64,000 nucleotides of DNA from Pollutiaquabacter aromativorans (GCA_049177215.1 CP185379.1:3038001-3102000); one strand, 5' to 3'; shown: positions 35,500-46,120, counted from the first letter of the stretch. The notes: generated from the letters alone by a model not told the origin. A program made the numbers and translations.

Positions 35500-36777
35500 T
35501 CAGTTGGGGCGTGGAGCCGGTTTGGCTCCTCCCTTTCCCCGATGACCACGTCCGCTTCGACCGTTAAATCGACCGCCTTTTCCTGATGGACGTCCTTTAC
35601 CGGGCGGTCGGCGACCGGGGTCATAAGCCGGACCGCTGCCGATTTTTTCCGGGAGCGGCATCTTGGGGACGGTTGCCTCGATCAGACTTTCGATCTGCCC
35701 GAAGCGTCGTTGATCCAATTCACTGATCAGGGTAATAGCTTCCCCTGTTGTAGCGGCTCGCGCGGTGCGCCCGACTCGGTGTACATAGTCTTCGGCGTCA
35801 CCAGGTACATCGTAGTTGATCACCATGCCGATGTTTTCGATGTCGATGCCCCTCGATAAAATGTCGGTGGCCACCAGAATACGGGTCGTACGACTTCGAA
35901 AACGGAGCAGGACGTTTTCGCGTTCCTCCTGTGCAAGGTCGCTGTGGATAGCCTCGACCGGCAATTTGGCCTGACGAAGTTCCTTTTCCAATTGCTTGAC
36001 CGTAACCTTTCGCGACGCGAACACGATCACGGTTTTGTCCGCATGTTGTTTCAATATCTCGAGCAACAACGGTCCCTTTTGGGTTTCATACACCACATAG
36101 GCTTTCTGATCAACGCCGGCCGCCGGTTTACTGAGTGCGATGTTCACTTCGGCCGGGTCCTGCAGAATGCGCTTGGCAAGTTCCCGGATTTTAGGCGGCA
36201 TCGTCGCGCTGAACATCAGGTTCTGCCGTTGCTTCGGGAGAAAACTGATGATGCGCAGGATGTCGTCGAGGAATCCCATGTCGAGCATCTTGTCGGCTTC
36301 ATCCAGGATCAACGTATCGAGCTGATCGAATCGGACATACCCGAGGTTGAGGTGACTCAAGAGTCGACCCGGTGTTGCGACGATAATGGAAGCGCCGTCG
36401 GTCAGCGCGCGTTTCTCCCGGTCGAACGACATGCCGTCGTTGCCGCCATAGATCGGAATCGAACTGGCGTGGGTGAAATAAGAAAAACCCTGCAGGGCTT
36501 GATCGATCTGTAATGCCAGTTCACGCGTGGGCGCGATGACCAGCGCGGAGGTATGGGGAATTTCCTGCCGGGAGATCTTGTCCAGCACCGGAAGCAGGTA
36601 CGCTGCGGTCTTGCCGGTACCGGTCTGTGCACAGGCGATCAGGTCGCGTCCATCCAGGATGAGCGGGATCACCTGGGCTTGTATGGGTGTCGGAGACTGG
36701 AATCCCATTGCGTCCAGGCCGTCCAGGAGGCTGTCGCATAGGCCCAGATCTTCGAAATAGTGTGTCGGTTGTTCCAC
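35500..36777 (-). CDS. DEAD-box RNA helicase (RhlE-like)
   Basis: A 425-residue helicase starting at a GTG (36777). The Q motif (FQSPTPIQAQVIP), motif I AQTGTGKT (50-57), PTRELA, TPGR, DEAD, SAT and HRVGRTARA are all present, followed by a 45-residue Gly/Arg/Lys-rich tail for RNA contact. The family unwinds RNA in ribosome assembly or mRNA decay, often under cold stress. A -7 box TACCTTTG lies on the minus strand at 36782-36789, so the transcript would be nearly leaderless. Confidence 0.93.
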   Translation of the reverse strand: MEQPTHYFEDLGLCDSLLDGLDAMGFQSPTPIQAQVIPLILDGRDLIACAQTGTGKTAAYLLPVLDKISRQEIPHTSALVIAPTRELALQIDQALQGFSYFTHASSIPIYGGNDGMSFDREKRALTDGASIIVATPGRLLSHLNLGYVRFDQLDTLILDEADKMLDMGFLDDILRIISFLPKQRQNLMFSATMPPKIRELAKRILQDPAEVNIALSKPAAGVDQKAYVVYETQKGPLLLEILKQHADKTVIVFASRKVTVKQLEKELRQAKLPVEAIHSDLAQEERENVLLRFRSRTTRILVATDILSRGIDIENIGMVINYDVPGDAEDYVHRVGRTARAATTGEAITLISELDQRRFGQIESLIEATVPKMPLPEKIGSGPAYDPGRRPPGKGRPSGKGGRFNGRSGRGHRGKGGAKPAPRPN

Positions 36778-36844
36778 GAAGCAAAGGTACGCCCTCCGAA
36801 CGGTATCCCGAGCGGTATCCCTATCTTTCTACAAGCTATCGCCT

Positions 36845-37258
36845 ATGAAAACTCATTGTATCCGGCTCCGCCCCGGACAAGACTTGCGGCACGAATTGGA
36901 AGCATTTGCAGCTTCCAGCCAATTATCCGCAGCAGCCATCGTGACCTGCGTCGGCAGCCTGACTGTTGCCGCGCTCCGATTCGCATCCCGATCCGGAACC
37001 GATCATGTTCCGGGTCCATTGGAAATAACCTCACTGGTTGGCACCTTTTCCGTCTACGGTTCCCATTTTCACCTGACAGTAGCGGACGCGGACGGAAAAG
37101 CGTTCGGAGGTCACTTACAGGAAGGTTCGATCGTCCGCACCACCGCAGAAGTGGTGATCCTCGCCATGGAAGATGTCGCATTCCTTCGTGAAACGGATCA
37201 GGAAACCGGATACCGGGAGTTGAAAATCGAGCCCTTGGATTCCAGTCGAACTCACTAA
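36845..37258 (+). CDS. PPC/DUF296 domain protein
   Basis: A 137-residue single-domain protein of the PPC (DUF296, PD1-like) family. The diagnostic block SLVGTFSVYGSHFHLTVADADG followed by GGHLQEGSIVRTTAEVVI is clear, with the metal-binding histidines H78, H80 and H90. Plant relatives pair it with AT-hooks; bacterial stand-alone forms have an unknown role. It is divergent from the helicase, 67 bases apart. Confidence 0.9.
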   Translation: MKTHCIRLRPGQDLRHELEAFAASSQLSAAAIVTCVGSLTVAALRFASRSGTDHVPGPLEITSLVGTFSVYGSHFHLTVADADGKAFGGHLQEGSIVRTTAEVVILAMEDVAFLRETDQETGYRELKIEPLDSSRTH

Positions 37259-37290
37259 AAAGAAAGCCGGCTTTGGTGCCGGCTTTCTTT
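37259..37290. terminator. Bidirectional rho-independent terminator
   Basis: Exact 13-base arms (37259-37271 and 37278-37290) with core AAAGCCGGC and a 6-base loop, T-runs on both sides, between the convergent PPC and metallophosphoesterase genes. Confidence 0.9.
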
Positions 37291-37302
37291 TTTTCTGTTT
37301 GA

Positions 37303-39777
37303 TTACTGAAGAACGAATCTCCGGGAATCTTCCATCCCTTCCCCGCTGAGGCGCAGGAGGTAGATTCCTTTCGGAAGATCTGCGTCGGCAAGATTGAGCG
37401 GCAGGCGATGATGCCCGGCCGGCAATTCTTCTTCGCTACCTGTTGAATAGACGATTCGGCCATTCAGATCCAAAATATCCAGGCGAACACGGGCGTCCTT
37501 GGAAAGGCGGAATTCCACCGTAGCATCATCCAGAATAGGATTCGGATAAAGCGCGATGTCATAAATGGTACTGGCAGGATAGTCGTTGACGAATTGGGAA
37601 GGATCCGAAGCAACGGGGGTAACGCTTCCGGTTTTCTGGATCGTGAACTGATCCCAGATCGAACCGGCCGATGTCAGGAATTTGAAGTTGAGCTGGTTGC
37701 CCACCACATCGATGACAGCCGATCCATAATAAGTAACGGAAGAGGTATACATCGCGTTGTGCGGATAGCCGGAAGTCGTGGAACCCTTTTGGCCTGAGAC
37801 ACCCACCACCGCGTACACCGTACCGTAATAATTTGGCGAAGTCTTCGTATAAACACTCGGTGCTATGCCACTGCCACTGTTGACGGCCATGGTGCTGGTG
37901 TTGAATGTAGACTCGAGTCCAAAGTGACCGCGGATCAGCATGGAGCGTTCATAGGAGTGGCTGTGTCCGCTGAGAACGAGATCGACTTTTTTCGCTTCCA
38001 GGATCGGCATGATGTTCTGACGCATCTCGATCAACTCCGTTTCAGTATCGGAATTGTGTGACCCTTTGGAATATGGAGGATGGTGGAAATAGACGATGGT
38101 CCAACGTTGTGTGTTCGCGTTCAGATCATTGGTCAGCCAAGTTGCCATAGCACCAGTCGAAGAACGATAGGCTGAACTGTAGGACTCCAGACAAACGAAG
38201 TGAATGTTCGCGTAATTGAAGGAATAATACGCTTCCGTACCACTGGCCACGCCTCCCACTTCGCCTGCTTTGGGCATGGTGAAGTTGTCGTAATAGGGGC
38301 CGGTTTGCAATGCGGAATTCGCCGTATGCAGATCGTGGTTACCGGACGAAGGCCATACGACCCACTTCTTGAACTGATAGGGATATTGGTTGAACACATT
38401 CGTCTGATATTCCGAATCCGTACCGTCGTTATAGGCGTTGTCTCCCAACCACAACCATACATTGGTATGCGTAGAACCCGTATAGTTCCGGTAGGAATCG
38501 CGGACTGCACGTTGGTTAGAGGTGTTGACGCCGAAATCGCCGGTCGCCCAAATCCGCACAGCTCCGGTAGATCCGACGGCCGGATGGGTATAGAAATAGT
38601 TGCCGGTATCGCCCTGAAGGGTTGTCGTGGAGGTGCCGACAGAATAGAAGTACTTGGTATTTGGCGCCAGGCCCGTCAGTTGAATGACGTGCTCCGTCAA
38701 CTGCGTCGAATTGGATACCGAAAGGTTGAGGCTGGAGGAGCTGGTTCCATAACGCACCCGTGTATCGCTCGCGATATTGGTCCGCCAGCGAATGAAAATG
38801 CTGCTGGTATTCGCCTGCTGCAGATACGGTCCGCGCGAAATGGAAAGTGTTGCGGTCGTGGTTTGGAAGATTCCGGAGGAAGACCAGTTTCCCGCCCCGG
38901 AGGAACAAACCGTTTGTACCTGGAATTCATACCAGGTGGTGGGCTGCAATCCGCTCAGTGCGCGTGAATTCGTCGTAGTCGTGACGGTCGTCCAGTTTCC
39001 GGAGTAGCGAACCGCATACCGTACATTATAACTCAACGCGCCGGATACCGATCGCCAACCAACCGTTGCGCTATTGTGCGTGATGAGTGTTGAGGAGAAG
39101 TAGGCGACATCAGCCGTTCCGCAGCTGGAAGAAAGCGTGGTGAAGGTATTGGTGGAACTATATGCCTGCGACGGCGCGCTTGCACAGATGCAACGGACAG
39201 CCCAGTCGTAGGATGTATTCGGAAGTAATCCCGTAAGTGTCAGGGTCCGCACGCTGCCCGGTGTCTTGACCCATACATAATTCGTTGTGTTGCGAACATT
39301 GTAGCGAACCATGAAGCTGTCAGCTGTGATCAGATTGCTCCAAGTCAGGGTCGCGCCATTGGCGGTGATGTTGGACGTGACATTCAGGTTCGGCGGAACA
39401 CAGGCTACCGACTGATTCAGTGTCGTGAAGGATGCCGGAGTAGTTTGGTAAGCACCTGATGAACCGTTGTTACACCAGGTACGAACCTGCCACTGATACG
39501 TCAGGTTCGGATACAAGCCGGTGATGGTCGTGTTCGTACTGGTGCCCGGCTTGACCGTCTTATATAAGTATGCGGTTGAACCGGACACGTTGTAGCGGAC
39601 AAGAAAACTATCCGCCGTTGTTGTCGCCCAATTCAGCTTTGCGCTGGTGTTAGTGATATTGGTCGTGCTGAGTCCGGATGGAACCAGGCATTGACCCCAT
39701 GCATTCGTCGCTGCAAATGCGAGCAACAGCGTAAATGCTGCTGCAAATTTTCGTCTGATTGTGTGTTTCATAATCAT
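37303..39777 (-). CDS. T9SS-secreted purple acid phosphatase-like metallophosphoesterase
   Basis: An 824-residue secreted enzyme (a second start two codons in, at 39771, is equally good). A signal peptide ends at NAWGQ. Three fibronectin type III domains (about 30-310) precede a purple acid phosphatase N-terminal domain. The metallophosphatase core (about 405-650) has the metal motifs GDFG, GDNAY, GNHD, FHHPP and GHSHSYER in order. The C-terminus is a type A T9SS sorting domain (YPNPILDDATVEFRL). It would release phosphate from organic phosphates outside the cell. Confidence 0.92.
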   Translation of the reverse strand: MIMKHTIRRKFAAAFTLLLAFAATNAWGQCLVPSGLSTTNITNTSAKLNWATTTADSFLVRYNVSGSTAYLYKTVKPGTSTNTTITGLYPNLTYQWQVRTWCNNGSSGAYQTTPASFTTLNQSVACVPPNLNVTSNITANGATLTWSNLITADSFMVRYNVRNTTNYVWVKTPGSVRTLTLTGLLPNTSYDWAVRCICASAPSQAYSSTNTFTTLSSSCGTADVAYFSSTLITHNSATVGWRSVSGALSYNVRYAVRYSGNWTTVTTTTNSRALSGLQPTTWYEFQVQTVCSSGAGNWSSSGIFQTTTATLSISRGPYLQQANTSSIFIRWRTNIASDTRVRYGTSSSSLNLSVSNSTQLTEHVIQLTGLAPNTKYFYSVGTSTTTLQGDTGNYFYTHPAVGSTGAVRIWATGDFGVNTSNQRAVRDSYRNYTGSTHTNVWLWLGDNAYNDGTDSEYQTNVFNQYPYQFKKWVVWPSSGNHDLHTANSALQTGPYYDNFTMPKAGEVGGVASGTEAYYSFNYANIHFVCLESYSSAYRSSTGAMATWLTNDLNANTQRWTIVYFHHPPYSKGSHNSDTETELIEMRQNIMPILEAKKVDLVLSGHSHSYERSMLIRGHFGLESTFNTSTMAVNSGSGIAPSVYTKTSPNYYGTVYAVVGVSGQKGSTTSGYPHNAMYTSSVTYYGSAVIDVVGNQLNFKFLTSAGSIWDQFTIQKTGSVTPVASDPSQFVNDYPASTIYDIALYPNPILDDATVEFRLSKDARVRLDILDLNGRIVYSTGSEEELPAGHHRLPLNLADADLPKGIYLLRLSGEGMEDSRRFVLQ

Positions 39778-39981
39778 GTTCGCAGGATGATTAGCCCGTC
39801 TCGTACGGGTATCACAAGTTAACGAAGTGTAACGGTCAAAAAAACTTTCTAATCGCTGAAAATCAGGCTTATTGCCCGTCTCTTTGGCGAAAAGATGAAA
39901 ACAGTTGGTAGACGACGTCAGATTCGGGCAATGGCGGTTCCCATCAAGCTGTCAAGGCCTATGGGAACCGTGCAAAGCCGA

Positions 39982-42024
39982 CTACTCTTTTGATATGCTA
40001 ATACGCGATCCTGCAGAGTGCGCCGAGAACTCGGGTGCATACAAGCATTGCAATTGTGCGGGACCGCAGGTATAAGATCCTGATTGAAACGCACGCAGTG
40101 GATAACTGATCACGTAAGTACCTTTCTGGAGTCTCGGAAAGAAAAAGTGAGTTGCTGCATCACGGGTACTCTGATACCAACAGGTGCCGGATTGCCATCT
40201 GGTTTCGGATAGTACCTGCTCCGGCTCAAGTCCGCCCACGCGCGGATCCGCAAGGTGAACGTAGTCCATGTCGCGGTCAACCTGCAAGGTCATCCGGATC
40301 ACGATCCTGTCGCCTTGCAAGACTTGGGTTGAGTCGGAGAGTGATTCCAGTACCGGTCCGCTATTTCCGGTCCGCTCAACAAACACGGCTTTGGTAATGC
40401 TAAAGGGTGCCGCCGTACTACGGACCATATCCATTCGTTCGGTATACTGCCAGTAGAGTGCGCCCCAGGAAATGGAATTACCCGATTGCGGACGGATTTC
40501 AAGTCGGGAAAACGCTGACTGAATAGCGTCACCCGCCCAGCTTCGTTCAATCGTTCCGGTTCCTGTTTCGGCATCGGAGGTGATATCCAGCATTTGTTCT
40601 CCCAGTCGAAGAACAGCGGTATTCTTGTGCTCAAGCCAATCGGTACCACTATTCAGCAAAGCGAAACAGGCTTGAACAGTTGCTCGCGTCGTCTTCCAGT
40701 CTTGTGTTTGCTTTTGGCGAAGCAGCCAGGTCTTCAGATCGTCCACAACGCTTGCGCCCGCTTTCGCTTCATCCAGCGCTTCGATCAGATTCGCTTGTGT
40801 CTCAACAGGCGCCGACCACCAGTAATAAGCCGGCGCATCCTGCTTCCACCATCGCCCCTCTTCGGGATTGGTCAGTGATCGTTCCAGCAGCGATTCCACC
40901 ATGGCCTTACGTAAAGCCTCGTCACCTCGTCTGACCGCAACGCGCAGCAACATCGACTGGCTGAGCAGGGGCAAACGGCTCCAACGTATCTGAGCCCGCT
41001 TATAGCAGTAATCCAGTTTGGATTGCAGTTCTTTCCCCGCTTCCTGAACAAAGCAGGATCGCACGAACAGATAATGCAGATCTTCAATCGCGGCGGGCAG
41101 TGTATCATGGCCTGCTAGTTTCTCCTGTTCACGACAATGTGCCATAAACCAATCATCCAGAAACCGTAAAGCCTGTTGTGTCATCTGCTGTGCATCCCGG
41201 TTCAGGGTTAGGTCGAGTACGCCCATCCTGCTCATCCGGCCCATGCCTTCGACAATATAGCGCGTGATGTACTCGTCTCCCGGCATGCCTTTGAACCATG
41301 ACCAGCTTCCATCCGGATGCTGCGACTGTCGCAAGCGCTCCAGCGAAGTTTGCGATTCGCTTCGTTGCCGGTCCAGGTCGAATAACAGACCGATATTTCG
41401 CTTGCGTTCGGATTCATCCCGAGCTGCGAGCAGCCAGGGTGTTTCCTCTAATGCGATCTGCTTCAATTCCGGATTTCGTTCCAATTGGGAAAGCAGTGCC
41501 TTCGGTTCGGCGTTTCGCCAGCGTGAGAAAATCGCTTCCAGGCCCGGACGCCTTTTCAGGATAGCTGCGGAAACCGTGTTCGCAAAATACCGGGAGAACA
41601 ACTGTTCGGCACATTCATGAGGATACTCCTTCAGGTACGGTAAAGCCTGGATGGCAAACCAGACCGGGTCGGGGGTGTACGAAAGAGTGAAGGCGACCGG
41701 TTTCAGGGAGGCGCTCCTGTTTTCCTCCATGGCCGCAAACCGTACCGTACGGGTCGAATCACCCCGGACCACAAATGGTTTCGCCTCGGTGATCAGCATC
41801 CGATCCGAAAGCACCGGCAGGAGGTGTTCTTCGCCGTCGCTGCTGCCATTCGCAGTAGCCACGATCCGCACCACAACCGGTTCCATACGTTCCGGGATCT
41901 GAAGCGTAAAGACCCCCAGCACGCTGCTGCCGCTTTTCGCGGTGACCGCTTGCACGCCGCGCGAGTTCTGAAATGCATCGTCTACCGGTTGCAGCGTGGC
42001 CGCATCCAGCAAGGACAGTTCCAA
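39982..42024 (-). CDS. Alpha-2-macroglobulin family protein, C-terminal fragment (frameshifted)
   Basis: This frame is the continuation of the upstream gene at 42033-46049. Its apparent start at 42024 is only a TTG; the frame is open from about 42063. It contains the thioester motif C-A-E-Q (in PHECAEQLFSRYF), the alpha-alpha toroid (NPEEGRWWKQDAPAYYWWSAP) and the receptor-binding-like end. Joined with the upstream frame it gives about 2,020 residues, normal for Bacteroidota alpha-2-macroglobulins, which trap proteases at the cell surface or periplasm. A single one-base change near 42050 separates the halves. I cannot tell a real mutation from a sequence error. Confidence 0.8.
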   Translation of the reverse strand: MELSLLDAATLQPVDDAFQNSRGVQAVTAKSGSSVLGVFTLQIPERMEPVVVRIVATANGSSDGEEHLLPVLSDRMLITEAKPFVVRGDSTRTVRFAAMEENRSASLKPVAFTLSYTPDPVWFAIQALPYLKEYPHECAEQLFSRYFANTVSAAILKRRPGLEAIFSRWRNAEPKALLSQLERNPELKQIALEETPWLLAARDESERKRNIGLLFDLDRQRSESQTSLERLRQSQHPDGSWSWFKGMPGDEYITRYIVEGMGRMSRMGVLDLTLNRDAQQMTQQALRFLDDWFMAHCREQEKLAGHDTLPAAIEDLHYLFVRSCFVQEAGKELQSKLDYCYKRAQIRWSRLPLLSQSMLLRVAVRRGDEALRKAMVESLLERSLTNPEEGRWWKQDAPAYYWWSAPVETQANLIEALDEAKAGASVVDDLKTWLLRQKQTQDWKTTRATVQACFALLNSGTDWLEHKNTAVLRLGEQMLDITSDAETGTGTIERSWAGDAIQSAFSRLEIRPQSGNSISWGALYWQYTERMDMVRSTAAPFSITKAVFVERTGNSGPVLESLSDSTQVLQGDRIVIRMTLQVDRDMDYVHLADPRVGGLEPEQVLSETRWQSGTCWYQSTRDAATHFFFPRLQKGTYVISYPLRAFQSGSYTCGPAQLQCLYAPEFSAHSAGSRISISKE

Positions 42025-42032
42025 CTCGGATA

Positions 42033-45000
42033 CTAACGCTGGACTCGCCCAGGAAATAGATTGTCAACCCTCACCGGAAGATCAACGCGGTCACCCGCAC
42101 GTAAGAAACGCGGAAGATTGGGCATGACCATGATGTTCTTCTTCGTCACAACACTTTCTTCGCGATAAGCTGTACGCAGTTCCTGATCGTGACCCAGGAG
42201 CATCAACTTCCATCGTGTAAGCGCTTCCGGACTGTCGAACTCGAGCAATACATCTCCGTTCGCGTCCGCTTTAAGTTCCGGGAAAAAGAATGCGGTCTCC
42301 TGTAAATTTCCTCGAATAGGTTGTTCAACGGATTCGGTCGATCCGGTTTGATTCGGGATGGCAGGCACCGGCGCCTCCGCTTTGTCTCCCAAAGCCACTT
42401 CAGAAGATATGCTTCCCTTGGGTTTTGCCTCACCGGCGACGGCGGTTTGGATCATGACCGCATCCATGGAAACCGCATCCAGAAAATAGCGACGTGACCA
42501 TCCGGAATAACCAAACCAATTCAACTGGTCGTATTCGCGCCAGCCTGATGGCGGAATTTCGTACCATTTAGTGGCTACTGTGTTGCCCTGAATCGGGCCC
42601 GAGAAGTATGGTTGGACGAATTGCGTTTGAGCACGTGTGCCATGGAAGGACGTCTGCCACGAATGAGGCAGGATTGCATCCAGCGATGCGTCGTACAAGT
42701 TGGCAAGCAATTCCGCATTAGCCGGCGACTGGTCCGGGTTACGAAGCCGGATCTTCCAACGCTCCAGCTTACCCGGCTCCAATTCGCTGCGAAAAGTCTC
42801 GAGCTGGATGTCGAGCTTCTTATCCGAATGCGGCACTTCGACCGTATGATGAAACGAATAGACACGGTTTCCGACGGATGTACTCAGATGTATCGAGAAA
42901 TTACCCCGATCCTGTTCCCGGACAGGTTCCAGCATGGATGTTTGTGTGCCGTTGGTCACGATGGACTTTCGTGTCACGATCTTTCCTTCACGTTCCACTT
43001 CATATACCCAATGTACTTCCGGCAATCTGCTGCCGAACAAGATGCGTACCGAAGATCCCGGCTCCGCCTTCGCCGGACTTGCATCAAACCAGGCAAGCTC
43101 AGGCGTCGGAACCGCTTCACCTGCCGGGTCGAAGAGTAGAAAGTGCCGGACCTCTTTGGCTTCTTGTCGCTGAGCATTGATCGCCACACATTCCAGTCGG
43201 TACCATCCAACCGGTAGATCTTTCAATTGTCTCAGATCAAGGATCGTGTCCAGGCTGGTGTCAAAGGTCCTTTCCACTACCTGCCGTTGTTGCTCCCAGG
43301 ATTCCGGTTCGACGCGGTTGTCGTAGACATCCAACGGAAATCGTTGTGAGAAATCCTGTTTCGTCAAAGCGTATTGATCGGGTGCGGGCCATACGCGTGG
43401 ACGCAGGGTACCTTGTGGATCGCGCAGTTGCCATACCCGGACAACCGCATTGGCATTGACGCGTTGTTCATCCAGATTGGTTGTTATAACCGGGTAACTT
43501 GCCGCATCGTCTTTGGCGATTCGCTCGGGCAGATTCAACACCACCCGAAGCGGAACATAGGCGACGGGTACCTCACGCTGAGCGGACCGGGTTTCTCCAT
43601 TGATGTCGGTGACATCCGTTTCAATACTATAGGTATACTCCGGGCGATCTTCCGGTTTCAATTGCGCATCGGGAATCGCGTCGAATTCGAACCTGAACTT
43701 TCCGGCATCGTCGGTTGCTACAACGCCATGTGCAATCTCCTGCGCATTGCCGGCAGGGAACATCTTCCTCGGCCCGAAATACCATACCGGTAAGCGTGAC
43801 CGCCGATGAACACGATAATTCACACGACCATTCTGGATTGCCACACCGGTATAGGCATTGGCTGATCCGGTAATAACAAGCCGGTCTCCGGGCCTGGCTG
43901 TGGAACGCGTCGGATCCAGTTTCACTTCGAACGTCGGGCGCTTGTATTCCTCGACTTGAAACCTGCAGAAACCCTGGCCTTCCGAAGATTGAAGTCGCCA
44001 CGAGCCGGACATCCTGCCGACCGGTATACGAAACTGCCCATGCACACTCCCAAACGAGGAAGAACGGAGTGAAACCGAATCAACTACTTCATTGTTCGGG
44101 TCGATAAGACGAACCGTCACGGGGAGATTTGGTAAGATCGCTGAGGTGACCGCTCCCGCGTCCATCATCAATGCTTTGAAGTAGATGGTCTGGCCCGGCC
44201 GGTAGAGCGACCGGTCCGTGAAGAAAACATCCTTTCTATAAGTCGCCTTCTCCCGCCTTTGCTTGTGGAGATACAGCGTCTGACCGTCAGTATGGAGTTT
44301 ATCCTCCCCGGCTATGATCGTGATTCGGGAGGCGTACGTTTCATCGCTGCCAGGAATGACAATGGAGCCGTCGGGACCCGTTGTTCCGACTGCCACTTCA
44401 TGCTCTGTATATACATGCTTGCGGTAATCGTATTGCTCGGTAAATAACCGCACGCTGGCACCCGGAAGAGCGCGGCCACTCACGCCGTCGGTCACGAACA
44501 TTTCCAGCGCGGCATCATCCGGACGGCGGATGCGTAACGTAATCCGGCTTACCTGAAAATCGGCGTAAACGACCGCCTGACGATCCGTCGAGAAGCCAGG
44601 GGTGGTAGCGAGTAACACTGCATACCTTCCCAACTGAAGTGCTGGAAATGCCTCCTCGATCCGATGATTGTTGAGATCGGTAGACGAAGGAAGTACCCAG
44701 ACACCTTCCTCTACAACCGGCTGCCGCAGGTAGCGCCGCAGGCGTTTTTCTTCGGTCTGACGTTCGTTCTCGCGTTGCAGGGATTCGAAAAATGCATCAT
44801 CCAGGCGAACGATCTTATACCAGACGGAATCCACATTGCGGTAATTCAACGAACTCAGGATCGGTCGCGCGGGCAATTGGGTCTTCTCCAATGTCAACCC
44901 GAGATCCGGTGCAAGAAGCTGGGCGCGTAAGGCTTTTGCGTTAAGCCCTCCCTGCGAATAAGGGAATCGACTGATCGCCTCTTCACAATAGGCAAATGCC

Positions 45001-46049
45001 CGCTTTCGATAAGCCGCGCAACTGTCGGTTTTGCTCTCATTGCGGTCGCAAGCACGACTCGCATACCAATCGGCAATCGCGAAAAGCGCGTCCGAGGATC
45101 CGGGAAAATTGCGGTAGCGGTCCGCGATACGTTGAACCGCCTTCAGGTACAAGGTGTCCCGATTGGCAATGGTCAGGCGGTCGTAAACAAACCGGAGTCT
45201 TTCCAGGTCCAGATCGATATATGCACCCGGATGCGTATCGTCCTGATGAAAATCCAGCAGGTCCTGTAAAAGGCGAATGGCTTGAAAATCGAAACTCAGC
45301 GTGTCTTCCGTCTTGAGGAGGAAATTGAGAAAAAGGTCCGCTTCATTCAGATAGAATGCGCTGTTGATGGAAAAGCTTTGTATGGGACGCGTCAGACCGC
45401 TCTCTTCCTGTTTATAGAAATCGATCGCTCGGTGAGCAAGGAAATCATAGAGACTCGGCCGGAATCGTCGGGCTTCGGCAGTGTTGCCTGGAAGCAGGAC
45501 CGGATCGAAGCTGTTGACCTGAACACGCTTCTGATCCGCCGCATTGATCAGGGATGCCTGGTAGGCCGCATGGGTCTCCCGTACAAAACGGGCGACGTCC
45601 CATTGTGCCGGGTCTGCCGTACTGTCTTGTGCACTGATGCCGCGATCGAGGATGCGATAGCGGTTTTCCTGGTAGTAACGCCACAGCAACTCCGCCTTCA
45701 TACTGAACAACAGCGGGCGCTCCGGAAAAACAGCGGCATCGATCTCTTCCTGAATGGTCGATAGGTTTTTCGCCAATGCGTCTTCCTCGCGGTAATCGAT
45801 GAATTTCATCCGGTAAACCACCGCCTTCACCAATTCGGCCGACTGGCTCTCCTGCCGCGCTTTGTCTCGGATCGACTCTGTGACGATCCGGGCGGATTCC
45901 GTCAGACCCAAGCCTTCAAGTGAATCCACCTTTTGCCATAAGGCCGCATAGCTTGCTCCCCCGGATTTGGGTTGGGCATTTGCAATGGAGGTAATACCGA
46001 AAATATTCAGCAGCAATAACAGAAGCCGGAGGATGTAGGGACGCGTCAT
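42033..46049 (-). CDS. Alpha-2-macroglobulin family protein, N-terminal part (frameshifted)
   Basis: Start at the ATG 46049, which opens the signal peptide MTRPYILRLLLLLLNIFG; the frame extends further up without a better start. After about 400 helical residues come the macroglobulin beta-sandwiches: MG2 (LYRPGQTIYFKALMMD), MG3-like (SWRLQSSEGQG) and later MG domains. The bait region should fall near SFHGTRAQTQFVQPYF. The frame stops at 42033, after FLRAGDRVDLPVRVDN, just where the next macroglobulin domain should continue; the adjacent frame (SPALVSELELSLLDA) does so. As it stands the product lacks its thioester and would not function. Confidence 0.82.
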   Translation of the reverse strand: MTRPYILRLLLLLLNIFGITSIANAQPKSGGASYAALWQKVDSLEGLGLTESARIVTESIRDKARQESQSAELVKAVVYRMKFIDYREEDALAKNLSTIQEEIDAAVFPERPLLFSMKAELLWRYYQENRYRILDRGISAQDSTADPAQWDVARFVRETHAAYQASLINAADQKRVQVNSFDPVLLPGNTAEARRFRPSLYDFLAHRAIDFYKQEESGLTRPIQSFSINSAFYLNEADLFLNFLLKTEDTLSFDFQAIRLLQDLLDFHQDDTHPGAYIDLDLERLRFVYDRLTIANRDTLYLKAVQRIADRYRNFPGSSDALFAIADWYASRACDRNESKTDSCAAYRKRAFAYCEEAISRFPYSQGGLNAKALRAQLLAPDLGLTLEKTQLPARPILSSLNYRNVDSVWYKIVRLDDAFFESLQRENERQTEEKRLRRYLRQPVVEEGVWVLPSSTDLNNHRIEEAFPALQLGRYAVLLATTPGFSTDRQAVVYADFQVSRITLRIRRPDDAALEMFVTDGVSGRALPGASVRLFTEQYDYRKHVYTEHEVAVGTTGPDGSIVIPGSDETYASRITIIAGEDKLHTDGQTLYLHKQRREKATYRKDVFFTDRSLYRPGQTIYFKALMMDAGAVTSAILPNLPVTVRLIDPNNEVVDSVSLRSSSFGSVHGQFRIPVGRMSGSWRLQSSEGQGFCRFQVEEYKRPTFEVKLDPTRSTARPGDRLVITGSANAYTGVAIQNGRVNYRVHRRSRLPVWYFGPRKMFPAGNAQEIAHGVVATDDAGKFRFEFDAIPDAQLKPEDRPEYTYSIETDVTDINGETRSAQREVPVAYVPLRVVLNLPERIAKDDAASYPVITTNLDEQRVNANAVVRVWQLRDPQGTLRPRVWPAPDQYALTKQDFSQRFPLDVYDNRVEPESWEQQRQVVERTFDTSLDTILDLRQLKDLPVGWYRLECVAINAQRQEAKEVRHFLLFDPAGEAVPTPELAWFDASPAKAEPGSSVRILFGSRLPEVHWVYEVEREGKIVTRKSIVTNGTQTSMLEPVREQDRGNFSIHLSTSVGNRVYSFHHTVEVPHSDKKLDIQLETFRSELEPGKLERWKIRLRNPDQSPANAELLANLYDASLDAILPHSWQTSFHGTRAQTQFVQPYFSGPIQGNTVATKWYEIPPSGWREYDQLNWFGYSGWSRRYFLDAVSMDAVMIQTAVAGEAKPKGSISSEVALGDKAEAPVPAIPNQTGSTESVEQPIRGNLQETAFFFPELKADANGDVLLEFDSPEALTRWKLMLLGHDQELRTAYREESVVTKKNIMVMPNLPRFLRAGDRVDLPVRVDNLFPGRVQR

Positions 46050-46120
46050 ATCAGTAGGATTGGCAATAATAGAGACCGGAGCGGGCCGGCTTCCACAGCA
46101 GCGCAAAGTTCACTACAAAA

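Noticed and set aside
42033..42066. Programmed -1 frameshift in the alpha-2-macroglobulin
   Set aside because: No canonical X-XXY-YYZ slippery site with a following stem-loop or pseudoknot was found; an indel is the simpler reading.
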